In this document: positions 15,444 to 23,405 of the stretch, in pieces
How the letters are laid out: every line of letters starts with the position of its first letter
Numbering within the stretch: the stretch's first letter is position 1
Assembly: GCA_045594885.1 (NCBI GenBank)
Contig: JAZNZJ010000067.1
Span: 1 to 25,653, forward strand
Origin: Fimenecus sp045594885
GTDB taxonomy: Bacteria; Bacillota; Clostridia; Oscillospirales; Acutalibacteraceae
Length of the DNA stretch: 25,653 nt
Direction of reading: 5' to 3'
Notes under the pieces: model-generated
Database searches by the model: none
Seen by the model: the letters and a program-made list of their open reading frames with translations, nothing else
Told to the model about the DNA's origin: nothing
Made by a program: the position numbers and the translations under genes

Positions 15444-17264
15444 TAAGTCTTCCTTGGTGAAGTCAAATAATTCACTGACCGTGTCCACAGTAGCTTCAAC
15501 AAGCGTGCTATTGGGGTTTGGTGACTCAATATAAACATATTTCGGCTTTTTTTCAGGATTTTCCTGGTAGTATTTTTTTAGTTGGCTTATATCCGGAGCA
15601 CCTCTATACCATGTGGTGTACGTTGCAAAAGGCTGTTCCAGATGTATATACATCCAGGTATTGTAGGATACTACCAATACTGGGTCGTCTTTCTGACTGC
15701 GTGCTTTTATATAATCTAAATCGTTTATTGTTTTATTGTAGATATCACAATCTTCTCCAGACATATATAAGCCTTTATAAGGACCTGATGTAGCTTTAGC
15801 GGCATCTTTCATAGGGAGCTGACCATACATATAGAAAAGTCCGTGAAATACAATCTGCAAACAAAAGCCTACAATAATTATATTGCGATAAAAATGATTT
15901 TTTGTTTTACCATCAATTGCTTCAGAAGTATCTGAAGAATCAGAACGCATTTCCTTCCATAAATCCATTGCAAAAAATACGCCTGCAACATTATTCACCA
16001 CAAGTACAATTCCAATTGTAGCCCAATGTGTATCTGCGGCAAGATATTGAACAAAGGTAGCGATTGAGCTTGGAATGAACATACAGTAAAACAAAACCTT
16101 GTTTTTCTTTTCCGTTAACAAATAGCACACAAGTGAAATTACAGAGAACGGAAGAGATATAGCACATAAATAAATATCTGCTGACAGTAATACCATAACA
16201 ATGAACAGTATCGACCATAAAACTGAAGCAGATAAATAACCAAAACGATGTGTATTGTGCTTCTTCTTTGTATCAAAAGACAAAACTGCAAATATTGCTG
16301 GTAGTAGCCAAGGCATACCTAAATTAGCTTTACTGAAATATTCAATTGTTTTTATGAATTTTGAAATAACAGATTTAGAAGCAATATCATATTCACTACT
16401 GCCTAAAAGATTTTCTAAATTGTCTCCAAGAGAATTCAAGGTTGCACCTGTTGAAAGGAAGAAAACAACTGCGATAATACCGACTATGACAATTCCGCAT
16501 ATAACCCACAAAAAAGCTTTTTTTGTAAAAAAGCAGTTATAACTTTCTATATCAGGAAAAGAATTGACTATTTGTTCTTGTTGTTTCTTTTGTTCCCTTT
16601 TTTGTCTCTTTGTAAGCTTCTTTTCTTTTTTTAAGGGTTGAAAAGTCTTTATTCCAATTACTCTTTTTATTATTTTATGTCGCTGTGTCCACAAAGCACA
16701 TACTAAGAGATATAACACGAATGCAAAACAAAATATCGGATTGCATACACAACAGCAGGCAAAGCATATACCGGCAAAAACATAAAATTGAACAGATTTT
16801 TTCTCATAGATTGAAATAAGACAAAGGCATAATAACAGCAAAAATACAACATACATTGACTGGTAACTTATTGCCTGAATTCTATATGATATTTGTATGT
16901 AAAACATCATAGATGCCATAACAGCCCATTTTCCGTATTTTCTGAAAAAACGATATATTACTACAGCTATTGTTGTATGAATCAAAAGATATACGCATCT
17001 TAAAAAGATAAATACACCTTCTGTTGAACCTTTGATGGCAGTCCAGATATATACCGGTAACCAGGAAAACAATGATGAAAACTGTGTAAGATGCCACTCG
17101 TGTTGAACTAAACTATCGCCATTCACAAGGCGAAGGGGAATTGACACATAAAAACTTTCATCCTGAGAAAACGGAACAATAAAAAGAAAAAAGATATGAA
17201 TTAATGATACCAATAACAAAGACACAACAAACAAAAAATCTGTGCTTTTTATTTTTTTCATCAT
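15414..17264 (-). CDS. GT-C-type membrane glycosyltransferase (copy B, inverted)
   Basis: The 616-residue reading starts at ATG 17264, with AAGG 6 bases upstream; GTG 17270 and ATG 17261 are alternatives. It is a polytopic protein with the loop PFSQDESFYVSIPLRLV, then NGDSLVQHEWHLTQF, the same pattern as copy A. A very basic cytoplasmic insert (KEKKLTKRQKREQKKQQEQ) replaces the shorter charged loop of copy A. The soluble C-terminal part also aligns (DDPVLVVSYNTWMYIHLEQ). Likely activity is transfer of a polyprenyl-phosphate-linked sugar to a surface acceptor. It is encoded against its neighbours and has its own promoter. Moderate protein divergence from copy A suggests an old duplication or a separately acquired allele. 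Confidence 0.85.
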   Translation of the reverse strand: MMKKIKSTDFLFVVSLLLVSLIHIFFLFIVPFSQDESFYVSIPLRLVNGDSLVQHEWHLTQFSSLFSWLPVYIWTAIKGSTEGVFIFLRCVYLLIHTTIAVVIYRFFRKYGKWAVMASMMFYIQISYRIQAISYQSMYVVFLLLLCLCLISIYEKKSVQFYVFAGICFACCCVCNPIFCFAFVLYLLVCALWTQRHKIIKRVIGIKTFQPLKKEKKLTKRQKREQKKQQEQIVNSFPDIESYNCFFTKKAFLWVICGIVIVGIIAVVFFLSTGATLNSLGDNLENLLGSSEYDIASKSVISKFIKTIEYFSKANLGMPWLLPAIFAVLSFDTKKKHNTHRFGYLSASVLWSILFIVMVLLSADIYLCAISLPFSVISLVCYLLTEKKNKVLFYCMFIPSSIATFVQYLAADTHWATIGIVLVVNNVAGVFFAMDLWKEMRSDSSDTSEAIDGKTKNHFYRNIIIVGFCLQIVFHGLFYMYGQLPMKDAAKATSGPYKGLYMSGEDCDIYNKTINDLDYIKARSQKDDPVLVVSYNTWMYIHLEQPFATYTTWYRGAPDISQLKKYYQENPEKKPKYVYIESPNPNSTLVEATVDTVSELFDFTKEDLSNGVILIMK

Positions 17265-17299
17265 AAACACCTTCTAAAAATCCAGTATATCTGCTGATA

Positions 17300-17328
17300 A
17301 TTTTAACATAAAACACTATTCAAGTCAA
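17300..17328 (-). promoter_or_regulatory. Promoter of glycosyltransferase copy B
   Basis: On the minus strand TTGACT (17328-17323), 17 bases, then TAAAAT (17305-17300), with TGT before the -10 as an extended element. The start codon is about 30 bases further on. Confidence 0.7.
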
Positions 17329-17375
17329 ACCCACAATCAGAGCTCGGCTTAATAGTAATAATCAGTATAAAACAC

Positions 17376-17405
17376 TTGATATTAGACATTCTCTTATGAT
17401 ATAAT
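17376..17405 (+). promoter_or_regulatory. Promoter of the radical SAM/glycosylation operon
   Basis: TTGATA, 18 bases, then TATAAT (17400-17405) preceded by TGA, an extended -10. The ATG at 17437 lies about 25 bases after the predicted start of transcription. It is divergent from the copy B promoter. Confidence 0.7.
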
Positions 17406-17436
17406 ATATTATAATAATATCTTGGAGATGTATGCG

Positions 17437-18882
17437 ATGAGCAGAGTAATGTTGCTGTATCCCCCTGGGAAAGCATATCAACGAAGTGAAGACCGAGCAC
17501 AATGCAACCTTGATGAATCAGCAGTTGCAACTATTCACGCATGTAATGATTTAGGCTATGCTGCTTCAGTTCTGAGAAATCGCAACTATGATGTTTTTTT
17601 GAGGGACTATCAGACAGAAAAAACAAGTCTTGAAGAAGTTAAGGCTGACATATTGAGCTTTTCACCGGATATAATTGTTGTCAGCACAACAAATGCAACA
17701 ATACTCAGCGACTTGGATTTTTTGGGTTGGATAAAACAATTTCATCCTTGCGAATTCATTATAAAAGGCGCCATTTTCTTCAACACACCAACTGAAATCC
17801 TTGAAACACTTGATTTAGGTAATGTCAATTATCTTATCGGTGGAGAAATCGATACAATTATTGGTGATTTAGTTGATTGTATTGTTTCGGGAAATGATAC
17901 TTTTGACAATATTCCGGGAATTATATACAAAAAAGACGGTGAATTTAGAAAGACAGACTTTACTTGCTGGTTCGAGGATTTAGACAGCATTCCTTTTCCT
18001 GCAAGAGACCTTATGAAAAATGAATTATACCCGAGACCTGATACGGGTGAGCCTATGGCAACTATTCAGGTGTCCCGTGGTTGTCCTGCAGGATGTACAT
18101 ATTGTCTTACTCCGATAATTTCGGGAAAAACAGTGAGAAAAAGAAGTGCCGAAAACATCTTTGCTGAATTGGAAGAATGTTATTATAAATACGGTATCAA
18201 GAACTTTTTCTTCAAGGCAGATACATTTACTATTGATGCACAGTGGGCGTCAGCTTTATGCGACTTGATTATCAATTCGGAATTACACGGGAAAATCGAG
18301 TTTACAGCCAATTCAAGAGTAAAACCACTGGAATTCGATTTGCTTATGAAATTAAAAGAAGCAGGTTGTTTTACAATAGCTGTGGGCTTTGAAAGTGGCA
18401 GTAATGATACTCTTAAGAAAATAAAAAAAGGTACAACAAGAGAAGATAATCTTCGTGCTGCAAAGCTTATCAAAAAAGCAAAACTTCCTCTTTTCGGTTT
18501 CTTTATGATTGGTTTTCCTTGGGAAACAAAGGTTGATATCATAGAAACTCTTGAATTCATTTTTGACATTGACCCGGATTTTATTGAAGTACATATTGCA
18601 ATGCCTTATTTCGGTACTGATTTATATTCTCAATGTCAGCAGTATAACACAATAAATTCAACTGCTTGGGGAAATGATTATTTTTCACCCAACACCATTG
18701 GCACACAGTCTGTGTCCATGGACGAAATTATGAAAACAAAAAACAAGTATTTGCTTAAATTTTATTTGAGGCCAAAATACTTGATTAAAAAAGTGCTTTA
18801 TTGTGTCTCTAAACCCGTTATATTAAAGAACTACATAAAGCATGGTATAAAATTGTTAAAGACAATATTCAGAAGAAAATAA
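17437..18882 (+). CDS. B12-binding-domain-type radical SAM protein
   Basis: The ATG at 17437 (481 residues) has TTGGAG 9 bases upstream. Residues 1-150 resemble the N-terminal cobalamin-binding Rossmann domain of class B radical SAM enzymes (VMLLYPPG, ADILSFSPDIIVVSTTNAT, NYLIGGEIDTI), though I see no DxHxxG cobalamin ligand motif. Residues 216-223 carry the iron-sulfur motif CPAGCTYC (CX3CX2C), followed by a radical SAM barrel with GFESGSNDTLKKIKKG and FGFFMIGFPWET. A basic C-terminus follows. Family members methylate or rearrange unactivated carbons. Beside glycosyltransferases and a nucleotidyltransferase it could modify a sugar, lipid carrier or acceptor; the substrate is unknown. Confidence 0.88.
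   Translation: MSRVMLLYPPGKAYQRSEDRAQCNLDESAVATIHACNDLGYAASVLRNRNYDVFLRDYQTEKTSLEEVKADILSFSPDIIVVSTTNATILSDLDFLGWIKQFHPCEFIIKGAIFFNTPTEILETLDLGNVNYLIGGEIDTIIGDLVDCIVSGNDTFDNIPGIIYKKDGEFRKTDFTCWFEDLDSIPFPARDLMKNELYPRPDTGEPMATIQVSRGCPAGCTYCLTPIISGKTVRKRSAENIFAELEECYYKYGIKNFFFKADTFTIDAQWASALCDLIINSELHGKIEFTANSRVKPLEFDLLMKLKEAGCFTIAVGFESGSNDTLKKIKKGTTREDNLRAAKLIKKAKLPLFGFFMIGFPWETKVDIIETLEFIFDIDPDFIEVHIAMPYFGTDLYSQCQQYNTINSTAWGNDYFSPNTIGTQSVSMDEIMKTKNKYLLKFYLRPKYLIKKVLYCVSKPVILKNYIKHGIKLLKTIFRRK
17470..17589 (+). repeat. 120-bp direct repeat, second copy (partner 15243-15362)
   Basis: This is codons 12 to 51 of the intact radical SAM gene. Same-orientation recombination with the first copy would delete 2,227 bp, remove glycosyltransferase copy B and fuse copy A directly to an intact radical SAM frame. 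Confidence 0.92.
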
Positions 18883-18895
18883 CAGGTGATAAATG

Positions 18896-19837
18896 ATGTG
18901 CAATAATAAAAAGCACGTATCCGTGGTTGTTCCCATTTACAATGAAATTTCTATGATAAATGAGATTTACGACAGAATCAGTGCTGTATTCAAAAAATTA
19001 GAAAACTATACATACGAAATAGTGTTTTTCGATGACGGCTCAACTGATGGCACACGGGATACTATTGAAAATCTCAGTTCTCAACACAGTGAAGTCAAAG
19101 CTGTATTCTACACAAGAAATTTCGGTTATCTCAGAAGTACTTTTTACTGTATGCAACAAGCAAAAGGAGATTGTGCCATTATCATTCATGCTGATTTGCA
19201 GAATCCTCCTGAAGTTATTCCTGAATTCCTTGAAAAGTGGGAAAAGGGTGCTCAGGTTGTTCTCGGTGTGAAAAACCAAAGCAGAGAAAACAAATTTGTC
19301 TATTTCCTGAGAACAGTTTTCTATTTTGTAATGATTAAAATTTTCGGTGTGAATATGTATCCTCATGCTACGGAATTTGAATTGTTTGATAGAAGTTTTA
19401 TTGAAGTTCTTAAAAAGATAAAAGTTAATAACCCTTTTTTAAGAGGTATTGTCACTGAGTATGCATCAAGTATTGATTTTGTTTACTACATTCAGGATGC
19501 AAGAAAAAAAGGAAAATCTAAATTCAACATTAATAAATATTATGACTTTGCAATTTGTGGCATTACACAGCATTCCAATCGTTTCCCGAGAAAAATGATT
19601 TTTGCTTGTGTAATTGCACTCATAATTATGCTTTTAGAATTTTGCCTTGTTGCAATTCCGAATTTCTTTGGAACGGATATGCTCAGTATTGCAAACTCTG
19701 TAATTTCAAGATGTATTCTGGCAGCAGTTTTAATTGTAATTATGTTTGTTGCAATTTTATTGGAATATGTTATTTCCATTAAGAATAACATTGACGAAAA
19801 GCCATTGGTTGTAGAAGAAAAAAGAATTAACTACTAA
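18896..19837 (+). CDS. GtrB/DPM1-type polyprenyl-phosphate glycosyltransferase
   Basis: I use ATG 18896 (313 residues), 6 bases after AGGTGA; ATG 18893 is directly before it in frame. Residues of about 5-225 are a GT2 family A domain: VSVVVPIYNE, EIVFFDDGSTDGT and the DxD-equivalent HADLQNPPE. Then RKKGKSKFN, typical of the GtrB/DPM1 group, and two C-terminal membrane helices (about 232-255 and 270-295). It likely moves a sugar from a nucleotide donor to undecaprenyl phosphate on the inner face. The lipid-linked sugar would feed the GT-C enzymes encoded upstream. It follows the radical SAM gene after 13 bases. Confidence 0.88.
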   Translation: MCNNKKHVSVVVPIYNEISMINEIYDRISAVFKKLENYTYEIVFFDDGSTDGTRDTIENLSSQHSEVKAVFYTRNFGYLRSTFYCMQQAKGDCAIIIHADLQNPPEVIPEFLEKWEKGAQVVLGVKNQSRENKFVYFLRTVFYFVMIKIFGVNMYPHATEFELFDRSFIEVLKKIKVNNPFLRGIVTEYASSIDFVYYIQDARKKGKSKFNINKYYDFAICGITQHSNRFPRKMIFACVIALIIMLLEFCLVAIPNFFGTDMLSIANSVISRCILAAVLIVIMFVAILLEYVISIKNNIDEKPLVVEEKRINY

Positions 19838-19865
19838 GATATAAAAATGTAAAGAAGAGATTTTA

Positions 19866-20600
19866 ATGGTTGGTGTAATATTGGCAGCGGGCGACGGTAA
19901 GCGTCTGAAAGACAGCAGAAATGAAGATTGCTGCAAACCACTTATAAAACTTAATGGAAAACATTTAATAACCTACGCTTTGGATAATTTGGTACAGTTG
20001 AAAATTTCTGAGGCTTACATTGTCATCGGCAAAGAAGGTGCTTTGATTAAAAGTGCTATCGGTAATGAACATAAAGGTATAAATATTCATTATGTTTATC
20101 AATATGAACAAAAAGGATTAGTAAACGCTCTTGTTCAGGCACTGAAAGTTATTGACTGTGATGAAACTGTAATATTACAGTTGTCTGATGAGATTTTTAT
20201 CGATTTAGACTTCAAATCAATTCAGAATGCACTTGAAATAACAGCTTTTGACTTCTATTGTGGTATAACACCTGAAGAAAACGAAGAAAAAATCAGAAAT
20301 AATTTTTCTGTAGAAACTGATAATGAATCTTTAATTATAAAATGCACAGAAAAGCCTAAAGTTGTCATTAATAATATAAAGGGTACAGGATTCACGATTT
20401 TTAGTGGCAAGGCACAGAAAATTATAAAAGAAATCTACGAATCAGAATCCGGTAAACTTTATGATTTATGTGACTGTTTTAATTATTTGGCAGCAAATCA
20501 TCGTGGGTTAGCATTTTCTGTTGCAAAAAAAGAGTTTAACATCAATACTGTTTCAGATTTAACAGAAGCAGAAAGATTTTTGACTAATAATCTTTATTAA
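19866..20600 (+). CDS. Sugar-phosphate nucleotidyltransferase
   Basis: The 244-residue protein has the N-terminal nucleotide-binding signature MVGVILAAGDGKRL and CKPLIKLNGKHLITYAL of the NTP-transferase superfamily. QLSDEIFIDL at about residue 98 is in the position of the metal-binding Asp motif, and KGTGFTIFSGK follows. The family includes glucose-1-phosphate thymidylyl- and uridylyltransferases and LicC-like cytidylyltransferases; I cannot tell the substrate. The length (244) lacks the extra C-terminal domain of some members. It is the last gene of the operon, 28 bases after the glycosyltransferase with only a weak ribosome site (AAGAAGAG). It probably provides the activated sugar for the preceding enzyme. 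Confidence 0.82.
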   Translation: MVGVILAAGDGKRLKDSRNEDCCKPLIKLNGKHLITYALDNLVQLKISEAYIVIGKEGALIKSAIGNEHKGINIHYVYQYEQKGLVNALVQALKVIDCDETVILQLSDEIFIDLDFKSIQNALEITAFDFYCGITPEENEEKIRNNFSVETDNESLIIKCTEKPKVVINNIKGTGFTIFSGKAQKIIKEIYESESGKLYDLCDCFNYLAANHRGLAFSVAKKEFNINTVSDLTEAERFLTNNLY

Positions 20601-20633
20601 GATAAATCTATTATCAACTTTAATCGATAATAA

Positions 20634-20673
20634 TTCACCACTGGGGATGTAAAAATCCTCGGTGAAGTTTTTT
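20634..20673 (+). terminator. Intrinsic terminator of the glycosylation operon
   Basis: TTCACC pairs with GGTGAA, with GGGGAT/ATCCTC continuing inside an internal loop, followed by G and six T. It lies 34 bases after the stop of the nucleotidyltransferase gene. Confidence 0.8.
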
Positions 20674-20686
20674 ATAAGAGCAATAA

Positions 20687-20870
20687 AAAGCGTTGCAGAA
20701 GGGAGTGGCGAATTCCCAAATGCAACGCTTGTGCTTTCTAAATGGCTTAAATACTATATAAAACAACGATACCACTATCAACACAAATTGTATCAATAGT
20801 GGTATCTGATTTGGCATTGATTACGCTATTTGATACAATTCGTCGTTTTTGAGATAGCGTTGCATTTTTT
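20687..20870 (+). repeat. Composite structured repeat, second full copy
   Basis: The layout is the same as at 12712-12893: hairpin 1 (AGCGTTGCA at 20689, TGCAACGCT at 20721), hairpin 2 (ATACCACTAT at 20769, ATAGTGGTAT at 20796), and hairpin 3 (ACGCTAT at 20823 with ATAGCGT at 20854). A second AGCGTTGCA at 20856-20864, before six T, repeats the first arm of hairpin 1, so TGCAACGCT could pair with either. It sits between the convergent nucleotidyltransferase and AraC genes. On the minus strand hairpin 1 ends with five T and may terminate the AraC transcript. From 20871 to 20932 I see nothing. Confidence 0.85.
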
Positions 20871-20932
20871 CGTATAGTTTAACTAATCCACTTTGTAAAT
20901 GTTGACTTCATATGCACGAATCATCTCTTTAT

Positions 20933-21883
20933 TTAGTTATCTCTATACTTTTTAGGGCTCATACCGAACTGCTTTGCAAATATTCTGTGAAAATAGCTTT
21001 TATTTTCATATCCCACTGCTTTTGAAATTTCATCAACACCGATTTTTGTGTTTTTTAGTAGATATGCTGCCTGAGAAAGTCGCTTGTCCTGCAAAAGCTC
21101 GGTGTATGTCTTTCCGGTCTGATTTTTTATTTCGTGGCTGAGCCAATAAAAGTCGTAGTGCAGTAGCTTTGCTGCTTCGGTAAGACTGCCGTTTTTATAA
21201 TTTTCTTCTACGTATTTGAAAATCTGAAGAATGGCGGCTTCTTCTTTTGATTGATAAGCAAGCTTGTCCGTATGATTGAGAAGCTGCATAAAAAGAAGCC
21301 CCATAGTCGTCTGATTTATATTTCTTTTATTTGATGTGTTGTTGATGAGCGTCCAAAGCAGATTTTCAATGAGATTCTGTATGGGCAAAATATCAGAAAC
21401 TCTGAAGTGGAGATAGCCTGCGTTTTCTTCTTTGAAAAGAGATTCTATGAGAAACTTTTTAAGTGGTGTTTCTTCTGCACCGAGCATTTCAAGTGTCTTG
21501 TCGAAAAACTGAGGAAGAATGATAAAGTTTACTGCTATGTCGTTGCCTGAGGCAGGCAGAATTTCCTGCTTTGCATTCTGACCAAGGAATAATAACTCGC
21601 CTTCACAAAGCTCAATGTTTTTTCCGTTAACAATATGAGTTGTTTTTCCTGAACACATATAGACAACTTCAACAAAATCATGAGTGTGTTCGGGAAAGTG
21701 AATAAATCTTGTATGTGTTCTGATTGTTATCAGCTTTCCGTCTTTCAGCAGTTTCTTTGCACTGATAATATTATCATCGTTTTCCGTATAAATACTGCTG
21801 TCTACTGTATTTCTTCCGTCAAGTATAGCTTGCTCTTCATCGGTTATGGGAATCAACTCTTTAAGAATTTCACGGTTTATCAT
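20933..21883 (-). CDS. AraC-family regulator of the rhamnose operon
   Basis: The 316-residue protein has an N-terminal cupin-like sensing domain at about 50-140 (RFIHFPEHTHDFVEVVYMCSG, LCEGELLFLGQN) and two C-terminal AraC helix-turn-helix motifs at about 215-316 (GSLTEAAKLLHYDFYWLSHE and VDEISKAVGYENKSYFHRIF, ending FGMSPKKYRDN). It is divergent from rhaB, a usual place for a RhaR/RhaS-type activator. L-rhamnose as inducer is inferred from context, not from residues. AGGTGG lies before the ATG, and its promoter sits beside the operator repeats, so it probably controls itself as well as rhaBAD. Confidence 0.88.
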   Translation of the reverse strand: MINREILKELIPITDEEQAILDGRNTVDSSIYTENDDNIISAKKLLKDGKLITIRTHTRFIHFPEHTHDFVEVVYMCSGKTTHIVNGKNIELCEGELLFLGQNAKQEILPASGNDIAVNFIILPQFFDKTLEMLGAEETPLKKFLIESLFKEENAGYLHFRVSDILPIQNLIENLLWTLINNTSNKRNINQTTMGLLFMQLLNHTDKLAYQSKEEAAILQIFKYVEENYKNGSLTEAAKLLHYDFYWLSHEIKNQTGKTYTELLQDKRLSQAAYLLKNTKIGVDEISKAVGYENKSYFHRIFAKQFGMSPKKYRDN

Positions 21884-21900
21884 ATAACCACCTCTGTCCG

Positions 21901-21929
21901 ATTATACATTTTCATATCAGAAAAATCAA
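21901..21929 (-). promoter_or_regulatory. Promoter of the AraC-family regulator
   Basis: On the minus strand TTGATT (21929-21924), 17 bases, then TATAAT (21906-21901), about 18 bases before the start codon. It is a near-consensus sigma-A promoter. Confidence 0.75.
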
Positions 21930-21931
21930 TA

Positions 21932-21964
21932 CAAATAAGGACACTTTTTTGAGCAAATAAGGAC
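21932..21964 (+). promoter_or_regulatory. AraC-type operator: two direct 11-bp repeats
   Basis: CAAATAAGGAC occurs at 21932-21942 and 21954-21964, start to start 22 bases, about two helical turns. AraC proteins usually bind such direct repeats as dimers. The right copy ends one base before the rhaB -35 position, and the left copy lies 2 bases upstream of the regulator's own -35. Confidence 0.7.
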
Positions 21965-21985
21965 CTTTAAAATGCAGATATTTAG

Positions 21986-21994
21986 TGGTATTAT
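21986..21994 (+). promoter_or_regulatory. rhaB promoter: extended -10 with weak -35
   Basis: TGGTATTAT gives TG plus a -10 of TATTAT. The -35 at 21966-21971 is only TTTAAA, which fits activator-dependent transcription with the operator abutting the -35. The ribosome site AGGGTAGGA precedes the rhaB ATG at 22029. Confidence 0.55.
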
Positions 21995-22028
21995 TATAGT
22001 GAATTAATATGATAGGGTAGGAATACAA

Positions 22029-23405
22029 ATGGACACATATTATTTAGCCATAGATATTGGAGCTTCCTCAGGCAGACATATTTTAGGATATATGGAAAAC
22101 GGTAAGCTCTGCCTTGAAGAAATCTACCGATTTGATAACAACATAAAAAATGAAAACGGCACTCTCGTATGGGATATAGAAAACCTTGTTTCAGAAGTGA
22201 AAACAGGCATAAAAAAGTGTAAAGAAATCGGTAAACTACCAAAAACAATCGCCATTGACACTTGGGGTGTTGACTATGTTCTTCTTGACGAAAATAAAAA
22301 GGAAATTCTTCCCGCTGTGTCTTACCGTGACGGAAGAACAAACGAGATAGTTAAAGAGGTAAATGATATTATCTCGCAAGCAGAACTTTATTCACACACA
22401 GGCATACAAAAGCAGAACTTCAACACAATTTATCAGCTTTATTGTGACAAAAAGAGTGGGAAACTTGATTCAGCAAAGCATTTTCTTATGATGCCTGAAT
22501 ATCTTTCATTTAAACTAACAGGACAAATCAGAAACGAGTACACAAATGCAACAACGACTAATCTTGTTAACGCTGAAAGTAAACAGTGGGATAAAGAAAT
22601 ACTCGATACTCTCGGCTTACCTTTTGAAATCTTCTGTGACCTTTCTCTTCCCGGCACAGTAGTGGGAAAATTCACGAACGAAGTGAAAATTGAAATTGGT
22701 TTTGACAGTACTGTTATTCTCTGTCCATCTCACGATACGGCATCTGCTGTTGCTGCTTGTCCCGTTGATACAGAAAGCGTATATATTTCATCAGGCACAT
22801 GGAGTCTTATAGGTACTGAAAACACCGAGCCTGTTTTAAGTAAAAAGGCACTTAATGCTAACTTTACTAACGAGGGTGGAGTAGAATATCGTTTCCGTTT
22901 TCTAAAAAACATTATGGGTATGTGGCTTTTGCAGAATATCAGAAAAAATATAAATAAAAAACTTACTTATGATGAAATGATGAATCTTGCAAAGCAAAGC
23001 ACATTCACCGAAAAGATTTACCTGAATGCACCTGATTTCATTGCTCCCGAAAATATGATTGAAGCTGTGAGAAATTATCTCGGCAAACCTGATTTATCCC
23101 TCCCTGACGTTCTTTCAAGTGTTTATCATTCACTTGCTGAGTCTTACAAAAAAGCTGTTGAAGAAATTGAAAGCATCGGCGGTAAAAAGATTAAAGCAAT
23201 ACATATTGTCGGTGGTGGAAGTAAAGATAAATATCTTAACAAACTCACTGCAGAATATACGGGCAAAAAAGTTTATACAGGTCTTATGGAGGCCACGGCA
23301 ACGGGCAACATACTTTCACAGATTATATATGATAAAAAAATAACTCTTACTGAAGCAAGAGAGATAGTAAAATCAACCTTTGATATTAAGGAGGCAGTTT
23401 TATGA
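22029..23405 (+). CDS. rhaB: Rhamnulokinase
   Basis: RhaB phosphorylates L-rhamnulose to L-rhamnulose 1-phosphate with ATP, the second cytoplasmic step of L-rhamnose breakdown. The 458-residue protein is of FGGY/ASKHA kinase type: phosphate motif DIGASSGR at residues 9-16, DTWGVDYVLLDE near 77-88 with the putative catalytic Asp, YRDGRT, and in the second half SGTWSLIGTE and HIVGGGSKDKYLNKL for adenosine binding. Length is close to the family norm. It is the first gene of the operon downstream of the AraC-type operator, and its stop overlaps the rhaA start by 4 bases (ATGA). Confidence 0.93.
   Translation: MDTYYLAIDIGASSGRHILGYMENGKLCLEEIYRFDNNIKNENGTLVWDIENLVSEVKTGIKKCKEIGKLPKTIAIDTWGVDYVLLDENKKEILPAVSYRDGRTNEIVKEVNDIISQAELYSHTGIQKQNFNTIYQLYCDKKSGKLDSAKHFLMMPEYLSFKLTGQIRNEYTNATTTNLVNAESKQWDKEILDTLGLPFEIFCDLSLPGTVVGKFTNEVKIEIGFDSTVILCPSHDTASAVAACPVDTESVYISSGTWSLIGTENTEPVLSKKALNANFTNEGGVEYRFRFLKNIMGMWLLQNIRKNINKKLTYDEMMNLAKQSTFTEKIYLNAPDFIAPENMIEAVRNYLGKPDLSLPDVLSSVYHSLAESYKKAVEEIESIGGKKIKAIHIVGGGSKDKYLNKLTAEYTGKKVYTGLMEATATGNILSQIIYDKKITLTEAREIVKSTFDIKEAVL

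Noticed and set aside
18183..18569. 128-residue minus-strand frame inside the radical SAM gene
   Set aside because: Shadow of the plus-strand codons; no ribosome site or family resemblance.
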